NCBI GenBank assembly: GCA_022509105.1
Contig: JAFLTV010000003.1
Location: forward strand, 12,447 to 74,430
DNA: 61,984 bases
Direction: 5' to 3'
Origin: Muribaculaceae bacterium
GTDB lineage: Bacteria; Bacteroidota; Bacteroidia; Bacteroidales; Muribaculaceae
Shown here: one piece after another, positions 1 to 9,464 of the stretch
Position numbering within the stretch: position 1 is the first letter of the stretch
Layout of the letters: each line of letters opens with the position of its first letter
The notes under the pieces: model-generated
The model's input: the letters and a program-made list of their open reading frames with translations, nothing else
The model's database searches: none
Told to the model about the DNA's origin: nothing
Position numbers and translations under genes: made by a program

Positions 1-795
1 ATTCCTTTTGACAAAGATATTCCGGAAAATATAATACTGACATCGCAATTAAAATTCCTATCCACAGGAGAGATTACCTTGAATGGAGCCATCGGCAGAT
101 ACGGCATTAAAAACTTCACGATTGAATTTAATTTCAAGAAAAACAAAATCAGCGGACAATATCAATATCTCACGTCTCCGGCCGGTGCATATCTTTATCT
201 GATTGGCAACATAGCTTCAGACAAGCTTGTTCCCGGAGATTACAGTTTCAATATATTGATAGCAGAGGATAATGGCAGGAATGAATTGAGCGGAAGATTT
301 AAAGGTCAGTTGAAACTTGTTAGAGATTCCAAGACCTCGCCATATTATTACGTTTTATTAGGCACCTTCATCAATAAACATTATCAGGATTTTCGTTATG
401 ACTTGAAATCCGCGCCCCTTAATGAAATTCAATACAAAGATATTCTGAAAGGCACTTATGCCGCCTCTATGGATCCCTCATTCATGTCTAAAGATTTCTC
501 CGGATTTAGATCCTATTCCGATGAAGCCGCCTATTCCGGTTATAGTGACGACGACCTGACAGCTGCCGATTGGTTGAGGGCATATAAAAACTTTTATAGG
601 AAAATGATTAGAGTCATTGAAAAAATGAACCATAATGATCCTCGTGCAGTCATAGAATATACAGAACTTATAGGAGAATACTATGACTTTGTCGGCAGAA
701 TGGAAGAAATGAAAGGAGACTTGACTCCTTCTCAATTGAATGAATTCATGAAACTAAATCATGAATTGCAATCAAAAATCTCCAAACTCAAATAA
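1..795 (+). CDS. Unrecognised protein, 5' end cut by window edge
   Basis: The reading frame is open from base 1 and ends at the TAA at 793-795, so the gene starts upstream of the window and 264 residues are visible. A TTG at 79 could be read as a start, but the open frame before it makes an internal start unnecessary. The first 150 residues alternate hydrophobic and polar positions as a beta-rich domain would. A short acidic linker follows (SGYSDDD), then about 85 charged, helical residues (DWLRAYKNFYRKM... to SKISKLK). This layout resembles Bacteroidales hypothetical proteins with a C-terminal helical pair (DUF6591-like), which is a weak resemblance from memory. No catalytic motif is visible. 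It is convergent with the binding lipoprotein that follows. Confidence 0.7.
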   Translation: MPFDKDIPENIILTSQLKFLSTGEITLNGAIGRYGIKNFTIEFNFKKNKISGQYQYLTSPAGAYLYLIGNIASDKLVPGDYSFNILIAEDNGRNELSGRFKGQLKLVRDSKTSPYYYVLLGTFINKHYQDFRYDLKSAPLNEIQYKDILKGTYAASMDPSFMSKDFSGFRSYSDEAAYSGYSDDDLTAADWLRAYKNFYRKMIRVIEKMNHNDPRAVIEYTELIGEYYDFVGRMEEMKGDLTPSQLNEFMKLNHELQSKISKLK

Positions 796-828
796 CACAA
801 TATCAACCTAACGTGAATTCGACATAAG

Positions 829-863
829 ATTAACGTGAGTTTCGTTTTTCGACTCACGTTAAT
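829..863. terminator. Inverted-repeat hairpin between convergent genes
   Basis: A 12-bp perfect inverted repeat (ATTAACGTGAGT at 829-840, ACTCACGTTAAT at 852-863) has an 11-nt loop and T-rich flanks. It lies between two convergent stop codons, and its right arm overlaps the stop of the minus-strand gene. This suits a bidirectional terminator. A further TAACGTGA copy lies at 809-816. The same core recurs at 58181-58218. Confidence 0.6.
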
Positions 864-1995
864 TTAGTTTTTGATAATACACGAAGTCTTCTTCGATTAG
901 ATCGGGATGGAAAATTTTTATCAAGTCTCTTAATATCAAGTCGGGATTCACCACTCCTGATTCAAAACAATCATTCCCGCCTCCGGGCGATGTGAGACGA
1001 TTGTTATTATAGACTTTTTCGGCCTTCACCGTCTTCGCTTCTCCGAATTTAGGGAAGGTGGCTTTCAGTTCTTCAAGCGATTTCATCCCTCCCGGATTTA
1101 ACCAGAAATCCGCCTGCTCTTCCAAAAGATAGGCCTCCTCAATATCAATAGGAATCGAACCGCTAACCGTCTCTTTCTTGAAGACATATTCTGCCCCTGC
1201 ATCCTCCATCATTCTTGCCACATAACTTTTTACTGAGGGCATAAACCAGGAATCTCCAATCGGCGCATTAAGCATCACTTTTGGCCTGTTAAGATTTGCA
1301 TCCGCCACTTTCTCCTTCATCGCATTATATCTTTTGCAGATATCGTTGAAAAGTTTTATCCCTTCTTCTCTTTTTCCAATAACTTCAGCAATAGGAATCA
1401 CCCACTCGGCTTTTCCCAAAGGATCTTCTTCCACATAATCTCCGACATAAAGAAACGGTATTCCGAATTCTTTAAGTTTTTTCTCTATGGCACTTTCCCC
1501 GTTTATGGAATAAAGGAGCACAAGGTCAGGATGCGCTCCCAATAGAGTTTCATAATCCATATTCCCTTCATATCCCACATCAGGAATCCGGCTTTGGTTT
1601 TCTCTCACATATCTGTTGGAAATATAGGGCATTCCTGAAACACCGACAATTCTGTCTGCAGCCCCTAATGCATCGAGCATTGCTACGTGGGTTGAAGACA
1701 TGCAGACGATTCTGCGGGCATCTCCATTTAAATAGCTTCCTTCGTAATCTACCGGGTTGACACTGTCTCTTACGATTAATAGCTCTTTATCAATTCCCAG
1801 GGCATCCTGCCATGGATTTTTAACTCTGATCAGTGTGTTTGCTGACTCTTCCGTTCCCTTTATTTCAAATTTATCGGAAATTGAAGGAGCATATATTTCA
1901 GAATCTATCTTTGTGTATTCCTTCTCTTTAGAACCACAAGCCAACAAAGGAAGAAAAGCCAATAGGAGTGCAAATCGATATAGTTTAACCAACAT
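859..1995 (-). CDS. Iron-chelate/cobalamin-type ABC substrate-binding lipoprotein
   Basis: This is a class III (BtuF/FecB-type) periplasmic binding protein expected to capture a metal chelate such as a siderophore, haem or corrinoid and pass it to an inner-membrane ABC permease. The ATG at 1993-1995 gives a 378-aa protein with a signal peptide and a lipobox (LLAC), so it should be a lipoprotein. A TTG five codons upstream is possible but less likely. The binding-protein core contains the usual landmarks: RIVCMSSTHVAMLDALGA near residue 100, a DYETLLGAHPDLVL segment, and a long connecting helix (GIKLFNDICKRY). No permease or ATPase gene is adjacent in the window, so its partners must be elsewhere. 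The substrate cannot be assigned from sequence alone. Confidence 0.85.
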   Translation of the reverse strand: MLVKLYRFALLLAFLPLLACGSKEKEYTKIDSEIYAPSISDKFEIKGTEESANTLIRVKNPWQDALGIDKELLIVRDSVNPVDYEGSYLNGDARRIVCMSSTHVAMLDALGAADRIVGVSGMPYISNRYVRENQSRIPDVGYEGNMDYETLLGAHPDLVLLYSINGESAIEKKLKEFGIPFLYVGDYVEEDPLGKAEWVIPIAEVIGKREEGIKLFNDICKRYNAMKEKVADANLNRPKVMLNAPIGDSWFMPSVKSYVARMMEDAGAEYVFKKETVSGSIPIDIEEAYLLEEQADFWLNPGGMKSLEELKATFPKFGEAKTVKAEKVYNNNRLTSPGGGNDCFESGVVNPDLILRDLIKIFHPDLIEEDFVYYQKLN

Positions 1996-2068
1996 GAGAT
2001 ATGAAATCAATTATATTGATAAAATCAAAATTACAATAAAAAATTAATTTTTATATAAGAATTGTATT

Positions 2069-2100
2069 TTTGTTACGAAAACTCTTTTTTATTAATTTTG
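2069..2100 (+). promoter_or_regulatory. Bacteroidota promoter for metG
   Basis: The -33 element TTTG (2069-2072) and -7 element TAATTTTG (2093-2100) are separated by 20 nt, an exact match to the Bacteroidota consensus. The -7 element lies 39 nt before the metG ATG at 2140. It rules out any longer metG start at 2062, which would fall inside the promoter. Confidence 0.8.
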
Positions 2101-2139
2101 AAGTTTAAAAATTTTAAAGCGTTTTTCACTTCTGACAAT

Positions 2140-4176
2140 ATGGAAAAGAAATATAAAAGAACCCTGATTACCTCGGCATTACCCTATGCTAACGGACCCG
2201 TGCACATCGGGCATCTGGCAGGCGTATATGTTCCTGCCGACATTTATGCCCGTTATCTACGTCTGAAAGGTGAAGAGGTAATGTTTATCGGGGGTAGCGA
2301 TGAACATGGAGTGCCCATCACTATAAAGGCTAAAAAGGAAGGAGTGACCCCGCAAGATATCGTAGACCGTTATCACAACATGATAAAAGATTCTTTTGAA
2401 GAACTCGGCATTTCTTTTGATATCTACGGACGCACCACATCCAAGACTCACCATAAGACGGCTTCTGATTTTTTCAAGACCCTTTACGATAAAGGTGAAT
2501 TTATTGAAAAAACCAGCATGCAGCTTTATGATGAAGAGGCCGGAGAATTTCTTGCAGACCGTTATGTCACGGGCACATGCCCACATTGCGGAAAAGATGG
2601 AGCCTATGGAGACCAATGTGAAGCCTGCGGCACATCCCTAAGTCCATCTGACCTTATAAATCCCAAGTCGGCTCTTTCGGGAAGCACACCGGTGCTCAAA
2701 GAAACCTCCCACTGGTATCTTCCTCTTGACAAGTGGGAGCCGAAACTTCGCGAATGGATTCTTGAGAACCATAAGGAATGGCGTCCCAATGTCTACGGCC
2801 AATGTAAATCATGGCTGGATATGGGTCTGCAGCCTCGGGCCGTGAGCCGTGACCTTAAATGGGGTATACCGGTGCCGGTGGAAGGAGCCGAAGGTAAGGT
2901 GCTCTACGTATGGTTTGACGCCCCTATCGGATATATTTCCAATACCATCGATGCCACACCCGAATGGGAAAAATGGTGGAAAGATCCCGAAACCAAAATG
3001 ATTCATTTCATCGGCAAAGACAATATCGTTTTCCATTGTATCGTCTTCCCCTCTATGCTTATGGCACACGGCGACTACAATCTTCCGGAGAATGTTCCCG
3101 CCAATGAGTTTCTCAATCTTGAGGACGACAAAATATCCACATCCCGAAATTGGGCTGTGTGGCTTCATGAATATCTGCGTGAATTGCCCGGCAAACAAGA
3201 CGTGTTGCGTTATGTGTTGACTGCCAACGCACCGGAAACCAAAGACAACAACTTCACCTGGAAAGATTTTCAGGCTCGAAATAACAATGAACTTGTGGCA
3301 ATCCTGGGTAATTTTGTAAACCGTGCCACTGTGCTTGTTCATAAATATTATGGCGGCATGGTGCCCGCAGCCGGCGATTTTACTCCGGAAGATCATCAGA
3401 TGATTCAGGAAGTGAGAGAGTCAGTGAAAGCTTTGTCAGACAACCTTGACAATTTCAAATTCCGTGAAGGGCTTAAAGATGCGATGAATATTGCCCGGAT
3501 AGGTAATAAATATCTTGCCGACAACGAACCCTGGAAACTTATAAAGACCGACCCGGTCAGGACAGCCACTATTCTGAATCTTGCCTTGCAGGTGTGTGCT
3601 AATCTTTCTGTGGTGTTTGAGCCGTTCACTCCCTTCATGGCGGCAAAGCTTGCCGAGCAACTTCGAATCAAAGAGCTTAAGTGGGATATGGCAGGAAAGT
3701 TTGACCTCATTCTTGACGGCATTGAAATCGGAAAGCCGGAGCTGCTTTTTGAGAAGATTGAAGACAATGTGGTGGATGCTCAAGTGCAAAAACTGATAGA
3801 TGCACGCGAGAAAAATCTGCTCGAATCCTGGCAACCGGAAGCAGTGAAAGAAACTGTGGAGTTTCCGGCATTTGAAAAGATGGATATACGCGTCGGGAAA
3901 GTCTTGGAATGTGAAAAGGTGCCTAAAGCCGACAAACTTCTGAAATTCAAGATCGACGACGGCATGGGAGGAAGAACAATAGTGAGCGGCATTGCAAAAT
4001 TCTATAAGCCGGAAGACCTTGTCGGCAAAGAGGTTTGCTTCATTGCTAATTTTGCACCTCGCAAGCTCAAAGGAGTGGAGTCTCAAGGAATGATCCTGAG
4101 CGCACAAGATGCCGACGGCAGGCTGGTGGTGATTGGTCCGCAAGGAGAGGTTCGCCCCGGAAGCTCCGTTGGATAG
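2140..4176 (+). CDS. metG: Methionyl-tRNA synthetase
   Basis: This enzyme charges tRNA-Met and initiator tRNA with methionine in the cytoplasm. The 678-aa protein has the class I signature HIGH at residues 22-25. A zinc knuckle is formed by Cys147, 150, 160 and 163. The second signature is KISTS at 331-335, the normal KMSKS variant for MetRS. The C-terminal ~105 residues form the EMAP/Arc1p-type tRNA-binding domain ([25 protein letters not shown]), which makes this the long, dimerising type. The ATG at 2140 is preferred because the consensus promoter lies just upstream. An M28-type lipoprotein gene follows after 21 nt and is probably co-transcribed. Confidence 0.97.
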   Translation: MEKKYKRTLITSALPYANGPVHIGHLAGVYVPADIYARYLRLKGEEVMFIGGSDEHGVPITIKAKKEGVTPQDIVDRYHNMIKDSFEELGISFDIYGRTTSKTHHKTASDFFKTLYDKGEFIEKTSMQLYDEEAGEFLADRYVTGTCPHCGKDGAYGDQCEACGTSLSPSDLINPKSALSGSTPVLKETSHWYLPLDKWEPKLREWILENHKEWRPNVYGQCKSWLDMGLQPRAVSRDLKWGIPVPVEGAEGKVLYVWFDAPIGYISNTIDATPEWEKWWKDPETKMIHFIGKDNIVFHCIVFPSMLMAHGDYNLPENVPANEFLNLEDDKISTSRNWAVWLHEYLRELPGKQDVLRYVLTANAPETKDNNFTWKDFQARNNNELVAILGNFVNRATVLVHKYYGGMVPAAGDFTPEDHQMIQEVRESVKALSDNLDNFKFREGLKDAMNIARIGNKYLADNEPWKLIKTDPVRTATILNLALQVCANLSVVFEPFTPFMAAKLAEQLRIKELKWDMAGKFDLILDGIEIGKPELLFEKIEDNVVDAQVQKLIDAREKNLLESWQPEAVKETVEFPAFEKMDIRVGKVLECEKVPKADKLLKFKIDDGMGGRTIVSGIAKFYKPEDLVGKEVCFIANFAPRKLKGVESQGMILSAQDADGRLVVIGPQGEVRPGSSVG

Positions 4177-4197
4177 TAAATTCTTTTCTAAGCGATA

Positions 4198-5211
4198 ATG
4201 GAATTGAAACAAATCATTCTTAGCGGTCTTTTGGGAATCACCCTTACGATGGCCGGCGGTTGCGGAGCCAAAACAAGCAGCGAGACACGCGATAACATGG
4301 CGTTTATGGCTGAAAGCGAATCCGTGGCAGCAGGCGATGTCATGACAGAGGCTCCCCTTGTGAGCTTTAATGCTGACAGCGCCTATCGCTATGTGGCGCG
4401 TCAGGTTGAATTCGGGCCCCGCGTGCCCAACACTACGGCACATCAACAGGCCGGCGACTGGCTCGTAGCAGAGCTTCAACGTCATGGGGCTAAAGTGATT
4501 CAACAAAATATGATGCTCAAGGCATTTGACGGCACAAACCTCAATTCCCGCAATATTTTCGGACAGATTAATCCGGATGCCAAAGACAGAATCTTGCTCC
4601 TCGCCCATTGGGATTGCCGGCCATGGGCCGACAATGACCCTGATCCGGCAAAACGGAAGCAACCTGTAGACGGAGCCAATGATGGAGCCAGCGGTGTCGG
4701 AGTCTTGCTTGAGATAGCGCGCCAGCTTAAATTATCAGGCTCGGAAAAAGGAGTCGACATACTTTTTGTAGATGCCGAAGACTGGGGCACTGAGGGAGAC
4801 GATCAATCCTGGGCCTTGGGAGCCAGATATTTTGCAGAACATCTTCCGGTTGAAGGCTATTCTCCTCAGGTGGCCGTGCTTCTCGATATGGTTGGCGGAA
4901 AAGATGCTCAATTCTGCCGGGAATATTATTCCGAACGTTCGGCGCCACAAGTGGCTGAAGCTATCTGGAGCACAGCCTCCGGTCTTGGATTTGGTGAAAT
5001 GTTTCTCAACCGCATGGGAAGTGCTATAATGGATGATCATATCAATTTAATCAAAGCCGGAATTCCTGCAATTGATATCATCGAATATCATCCTGAGGAT
5101 GAAACCGGGTTTAATCCACGTTGGCACACCACTTCCGACAATATGGACGGTATCAGCAAAGAAACTCTCAATGCCATAGGGCTCACACTCATGACCTGGC
5201 TCCATAAATAA
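4198..5211 (+). CDS. M28-family lipoprotein, glutaminyl-peptide cyclotransferase-like
   Basis: This is a zinc-dependent protein of the M28/glutaminyl cyclase fold, 337 aa, exported as a lipoprotein (signal peptide ending in GGC). Glutaminyl cyclases convert N-terminal glutamine of exported proteins to pyroglutamate, while related M28 members are aminopeptidases. Visible metal-site residues are His137 and Asp139 (AHWDCRPWAD), Asp162 in NDGASG, Glu172, the DAEDWG motif at 192-197, an Asp-Asp-His near residue 281 and a late His in RWHTTSDN. The HWD and single-zinc-style spacing favour cyclotransferase over aminopeptidase, which is inference. It sits 21 nt after metG. Confidence 0.85.
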   Translation: MELKQIILSGLLGITLTMAGGCGAKTSSETRDNMAFMAESESVAAGDVMTEAPLVSFNADSAYRYVARQVEFGPRVPNTTAHQQAGDWLVAELQRHGAKVIQQNMMLKAFDGTNLNSRNIFGQINPDAKDRILLLAHWDCRPWADNDPDPAKRKQPVDGANDGASGVGVLLEIARQLKLSGSEKGVDILFVDAEDWGTEGDDQSWALGARYFAEHLPVEGYSPQVAVLLDMVGGKDAQFCREYYSERSAPQVAEAIWSTASGLGFGEMFLNRMGSAIMDDHINLIKAGIPAIDIIEYHPEDETGFNPRWHTTSDNMDGISKETLNAIGLTLMTWLHK

Positions 5212-5310
5212 TCCTTTAAATTATTTATATCCCTTGGTGATATTGAAAATTTATGGATTTCCTATCGAGGCTATAAATTAAAAATTATTGAAATAAAGAA
5301 ATATATTATT

Positions 5311-6603
5311 ATGGATTTTATAGAAGAACTGACCTGGCGAGGCATGATTCATACCGTGATGCCGGGCACAGAAGATGAACTTAAAAAGGGCATGACCACG
5401 GCATATCTCGGAATAGATCCGACTGCCGACAGTCTTCATATAGGTCATCTCTGCGGAGTCATGATGCTGAGGCATTTCCAACGTTGCGGTCATAAACCTT
5501 TAGCCCTGATAGGAGGCGCCACAGGAATGATCGGCGACCCGTCGGGGAAGAGCGCTGAACGCAATCTTCTTGACGAAGCAACTCTACGCCATAACCAAGA
5601 GGCCATCAAAAAGCAACTGGCAAGATTCCTTGATTTTGACAGCGATGCTCCCAACAAAGCCGAGATGGTGAATAACTATGACTGGACCAAAGACGTGACA
5701 TTCCTTGACTTTGCCCGAGAAATAGGAAAGCATATAACAGTGAACTATATGATGGCAAAGGATTCCGTGCAGAAACGTCTTAACGGCGAGGCTCGAGACG
5801 GCCTGAGCTTCACTGAATTCACTTATCAGCTTCTCCAAGGCTTTGACTTCCTCACTCTTTATAAAGATAAAAACTGCAAGCTTCAGCTCGGTGGTTCCGA
5901 CCAATGGGGCAATATCACCACCGGTACCGAACTCATCAGACGCAAACTCGGAGGAGAAGCCTATGCCCTCACATGCCCTCTGATCACAAAACCTGACGGC
6001 ACTAAATTCGGAAAGACTGAGAGCGGCAACGTATGGCTTGATGCAAGATACACATCTCCCTATAAATTCTATCAATTCTGGCTTAATGTCAGCGATGAAG
6101 AGGCAAAAAAATATCTTAAGATATTCACATCACTTACAAAAGATGAAATCGACACTCTCATTGAAGAACACGATCAGAATCCGGGAGCTCGCCCCATGCA
6201 AAAGCGGTTGGCTGAAGAGGTGACTGTGATGGTGCATGGCTGTGAGGAATATGACAAAGCTGTCGAAGCAAGCCAGATTCTTTTCAGCAATAAAGCTGAA
6301 GAGGCGCTGAAAAAGCTTGATGAAAAGACACTGCTGGAGATAATGGAAGGAGTTCCCACTTTTGAAGTGGCAAAATCAGAACTTGAGGAAGGTGTGCCAT
6401 TATTGGATTTCCTGGCAGTGAAAACTGCAGTGTTCCCTTCAAAAGGAGAAGCCCGCAAAATGACCCAGCAAGGAGGAGTTAGCATTAACAAGAAGAAAGT
6501 GACGGACCCTAACTATGTCGTAAAAGCGGAAGAACTGCTCAACGGCAAATATATCCTTGCACAAAAAGGAAAGAAAAACTATTATCTCATCAAGGCCTTT
6601 TAA
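5311..6603 (+). CDS. tyrS: Tyrosyl-tRNA synthetase
   Basis: This enzyme charges tRNA-Tyr in the cytoplasm. The 430-aa length is normal for bacterial TyrRS. The class I HIGH motif is at residues 43-46, the tyrosine-binding segment [12 protein letters not shown] is intact, and the KMSKS equivalent is KFGKT at 232-236. An S4-type RNA-binding domain occupies roughly residues 365-425 ([16 protein letters not shown]). The 99-nt gap after the M28 gene holds no clear promoter. No T-box leader is seen, as expected for this phylum. Confidence 0.97.
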   Translation: MDFIEELTWRGMIHTVMPGTEDELKKGMTTAYLGIDPTADSLHIGHLCGVMMLRHFQRCGHKPLALIGGATGMIGDPSGKSAERNLLDEATLRHNQEAIKKQLARFLDFDSDAPNKAEMVNNYDWTKDVTFLDFAREIGKHITVNYMMAKDSVQKRLNGEARDGLSFTEFTYQLLQGFDFLTLYKDKNCKLQLGGSDQWGNITTGTELIRRKLGGEAYALTCPLITKPDGTKFGKTESGNVWLDARYTSPYKFYQFWLNVSDEEAKKYLKIFTSLTKDEIDTLIEEHDQNPGARPMQKRLAEEVTVMVHGCEEYDKAVEASQILFSNKAEEALKKLDEKTLLEIMEGVPTFEVAKSELEEGVPLLDFLAVKTAVFPSKGEARKMTQQGGVSINKKKVTDPNYVVKAEELLNGKYILAQKGKKNYYLIKAF

Positions 6604-6653
6604 GGCTATCAGAGAGAAACAGCTCAACAAAAACAAAGCTTAAAACTAAAATT

Positions 6654-9401
6654 ATGGAAGAGAAAAGGCTTTTTCTGCTGGATGCATACGCATTGATTTT
6701 CAGAGCTTATTATGCGCTGATAAAGATGCCTCGACTCACTCAGGGCGGTTTTAACACCTCTGCTATCTTTGGGTTTGTCAACACTCTTGAGGAGATACTA
6801 AGAAAAGAGAAACCCACGCATATAGCAGTCTGTTTCGACCCTCAGGGACCCACATTCCGCAGTGAGGCCGATTCTTCCTATAAAGCTGAAAGGGAGTCGA
6901 CACCGGAAGACATAAAACTGTCAATTCCCATCATAAAAGAGATAATAAAGGCCTACAACATCCCGATTCTCGAAGTGGAAGGTTTTGAAGCCGACGACGT
7001 AATCGGCACAATTGCCAAGAAGGCTGAAAAGGAGGGATTCACAACCTATATGATGACTCCGGATAAGGATTTCGGTCAGTTAGTGAGTCCGAATGTTCTG
7101 CAATACAAGCCCTCCTATCGCGGCCAGGATTTTGAATTACGCGGAGAAGAAGAGGTTTGTGCCCGCTATGGCCTTCAAAACACAGGTCAGGTTATCGATC
7201 TGTTGGCCTTGATGGGCGACAAGATTGACAACATCCCGGGATGTCCGGGAGTCGGCGAGAAAACAGCCGTGAAACTTATCAATGACTTCGGCAGCGTTGA
7301 AAACCTTCTTAACCACACCGAAGATTTGAAAGGGGCTCTTAAAAAGAAGATAGAGGATAACCGTCAGCAGATTCTGGATTCTTATTTTCTGGCTACAATC
7401 CGCACTGATGTGCCTCTTGATGCAACTCCCGATGATTTGAAACGCAAACCTGAAGACAAGGAAAAACTCTTTGCCATTTTCAAGGAATTGGAATTCCGGT
7501 CGCTTAAAGACAGGGTTGAAAAACGGCTCAACCAATCGCAAGAACAAAAAAGCGGGTTCACGGGTTCCTTATTCGATTTCGACGACCAAAATGCCGAAGA
7601 AAAGACTGCCATAGAAAAAGATGAACGTCCTTTAGATTGGGAGATAATAAATTCCGGAGAGAAGCTCGATAAATTGTCGGAAAAACTCGGGGGAGACGAA
7701 TGTGGAATCTGCCTGATAGCCGATGGTGAAAACGATATGGAGGCAACAATCTTCGGAGGCGCCATAGCTGTATCGGAAACAGAAGCTTACTATATTGACG
7801 CTCAAAATAACGAAGGAATCGGGTTGCTCTTGGATCTTATGGCACGGCAGGATATCCTGAAAGTCACGTTTGAAGCCAAACGGGATTATGTTCTTGCACA
7901 TCGGTTGCGCAATGATGATTCTCCGGCTTTAGTGAATTATTATGATGTCTCGCTCGCCCATTATCTGATACAACCGGAAATGCGTCATGCCGCCGACACT
8001 TTGGCATTGAAATATTTCGGATTCACGATGCAGCCGGAGCCGGTATTCTCCGTGAAAAGGGGTTCGAAAGTCGGTGTTACCTCACAAGATGGAATAGCCA
8101 AGCGGGCATGTCAAGAGGCTGTGTTTGCCTTAAGGCTCAAAGCCACGCTACAAGAGCATCTCGAAAAAGAGGGAATGACCCGGCTGCTTGAAGATGTGGA
8201 GCTGCCCTTATCTGTAGTGCTTGCCGAGATGGAGATCTCGGGAGTGAGACTGGATGTGGAAGCTCTCAATGATGCGGCACGCGAATTAGAAACCCGCCTT
8301 TCTACATTGGAAATCGAGATTTTCGATCTTGCCGGCGAAGAATTTAACGTTGGCTCTCCATCGAAAGTGGGAGAGATTCTCTTTGATAAACTGCAGCTTG
8401 ACCCAAAGGCTAAGAAGACAAAGACAGGCCAGTATTCCACAAGCGAGGATGTGTTGGAAAAAGTGGCGATGAAAAATCCGATTGTGGGAAAAATTCTGGA
8501 ATACCGCCAGCTGAAGAAACTTCTGACAACCTATCTCACGGCATTGCCTGCAGCCATAAATCCGGCCACAGGAAAAGTTCATACGGTGTATAATCAGACT
8601 GTGACTGCCACAGGAAGAATATCCTCTTCGGCTCCGAATCTGCAGAATATCCCGGTGAGGGAAGATCAAGGACGGGAAATCCGGCGCGCTTTCATAGCTG
8701 ACGAGGGACATCTTTTCCTGAGTGCTGACTATTCCCAAATCGAGCTCCGCCTTGTCTCTGATTTCGCCCAAGATCAAACCATGCTCGACGCCTTCCGCAA
8801 CGGAGACGACATACATGCAATTACAGCAGCAAAAATTTATCATAAAAAGCCTGAAGAAGTAACGGCCAATGAGCGTCGTAATGCAAAGACCGCCAACTTC
8901 GGAATCCTCTACGGTATATCCGCCTTCGGATTGGCCAACCGGCTTGGAATTCCACGCTCCGAAGCCAAGGAAATAATCGACAATTATTTCGAAACCTTTC
9001 CTACGATAAAGAGGTATATGCACGACTCTGTGGAACATGCACGCGACAACGGATATGTCTCGACAAAAATGGGAAGAAAAAGGCGTCTGCCCGACATCAA
9101 CAGCAAGAACCCTGTGGTGAGAGGTTATGCCGAACGCAATGCTATCAATGCCCCTATTCAAGGTTCGGCTGCAGATATCATCAAAGTGGCAATGGTGGAT
9201 ATAGCCCGGGAATTCAGGGAGAAGGGAATTAAGTCGAAAATGATTATGCAGGTGCATGATGAATTGAATTTTGACGTGATTCCCGAAGAATTGCCGCAAG
9301 TGCAGGAAATTGTGACCCGGTGCATGGAAAACGCCTATAAAGGAGACGTGAAGCTAACAGCCTCAAGCGGAGTGGCATCCAATTGGCTCGATGCCCACTG
9401 A
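6654..9401 (+). CDS. polA: DNA polymerase I
   Basis: PolA is the repair and Okazaki-fragment polymerase. The 915-aa protein has all three expected regions: 5'-nuclease (residues ~1-290, with FEADDVIGT and GDKIDNIPG), a 3'-5' exonuclease-type fold (~320-510) and the family A polymerase (~530-915). Polymerase motif A is DYSQIELR with Asp692, motif B is RRNAKTANFGILYG, and motif C is VHDE with Asp869. The exonuclease motifs are only partly kept. Asp357/Glu359 and Asp411 match the Klenow metal ligands, but the Exo III Tyr and Asp are replaced by Arg484 and Glu488, so proofreading may be weak or absent. The gene starts 50 nt after tyrS. Confidence 0.97.
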   Translation: MEEKRLFLLDAYALIFRAYYALIKMPRLTQGGFNTSAIFGFVNTLEEILRKEKPTHIAVCFDPQGPTFRSEADSSYKAERESTPEDIKLSIPIIKEIIKAYNIPILEVEGFEADDVIGTIAKKAEKEGFTTYMMTPDKDFGQLVSPNVLQYKPSYRGQDFELRGEEEVCARYGLQNTGQVIDLLALMGDKIDNIPGCPGVGEKTAVKLINDFGSVENLLNHTEDLKGALKKKIEDNRQQILDSYFLATIRTDVPLDATPDDLKRKPEDKEKLFAIFKELEFRSLKDRVEKRLNQSQEQKSGFTGSLFDFDDQNAEEKTAIEKDERPLDWEIINSGEKLDKLSEKLGGDECGICLIADGENDMEATIFGGAIAVSETEAYYIDAQNNEGIGLLLDLMARQDILKVTFEAKRDYVLAHRLRNDDSPALVNYYDVSLAHYLIQPEMRHAADTLALKYFGFTMQPEPVFSVKRGSKVGVTSQDGIAKRACQEAVFALRLKATLQEHLEKEGMTRLLEDVELPLSVVLAEMEISGVRLDVEALNDAARELETRLSTLEIEIFDLAGEEFNVGSPSKVGEILFDKLQLDPKAKKTKTGQYSTSEDVLEKVAMKNPIVGKILEYRQLKKLLTTYLTALPAAINPATGKVHTVYNQTVTATGRISSSAPNLQNIPVREDQGREIRRAFIADEGHLFLSADYSQIELRLVSDFAQDQTMLDAFRNGDDIHAITAAKIYHKKPEEVTANERRNAKTANFGILYGISAFGLANRLGIPRSEAKEIIDNYFETFPTIKRYMHDSVEHARDNGYVSTKMGRKRRLPDINSKNPVVRGYAERNAINAPIQGSAADIIKVAMVDIAREFREKGIKSKMIMQVHDELNFDVIPEELPQVQEIVTRCMENAYKGDVKLTASSGVASNWLDAH

Positions 9402-9464
9402 TGGTCCCACCCTGCTATCGGGTTATAATGTAAAAACTAAAATCAACTTTCTCGCCATTTAAAA

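Noticed and set aside
1757..2047. A 96-codon plus-strand frame opposite the binding lipoprotein start
   Set aside because: It is antisense to the signal peptide and N-terminal region and has no features of its own.
3130..3144. KISTS instead of KMSKS in MetRS, as a broken active site
   Set aside because: Variants of this signature are normal in MetRS and the key lysine is kept.
3436..4662. A 408-codon open frame on the minus strand opposite the metG 3' half
   Set aside because: It has His/Cys-rich low-complexity composition and no family resemblance, and it is a mirror of metG codon use, which has clear conserved motifs on the plus strand.
8286..9299. A 337-codon open frame antisense to polA
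   Set aside because: It lies over conserved polymerase motifs A to C. No signal peptide, motif or promoter supports it.
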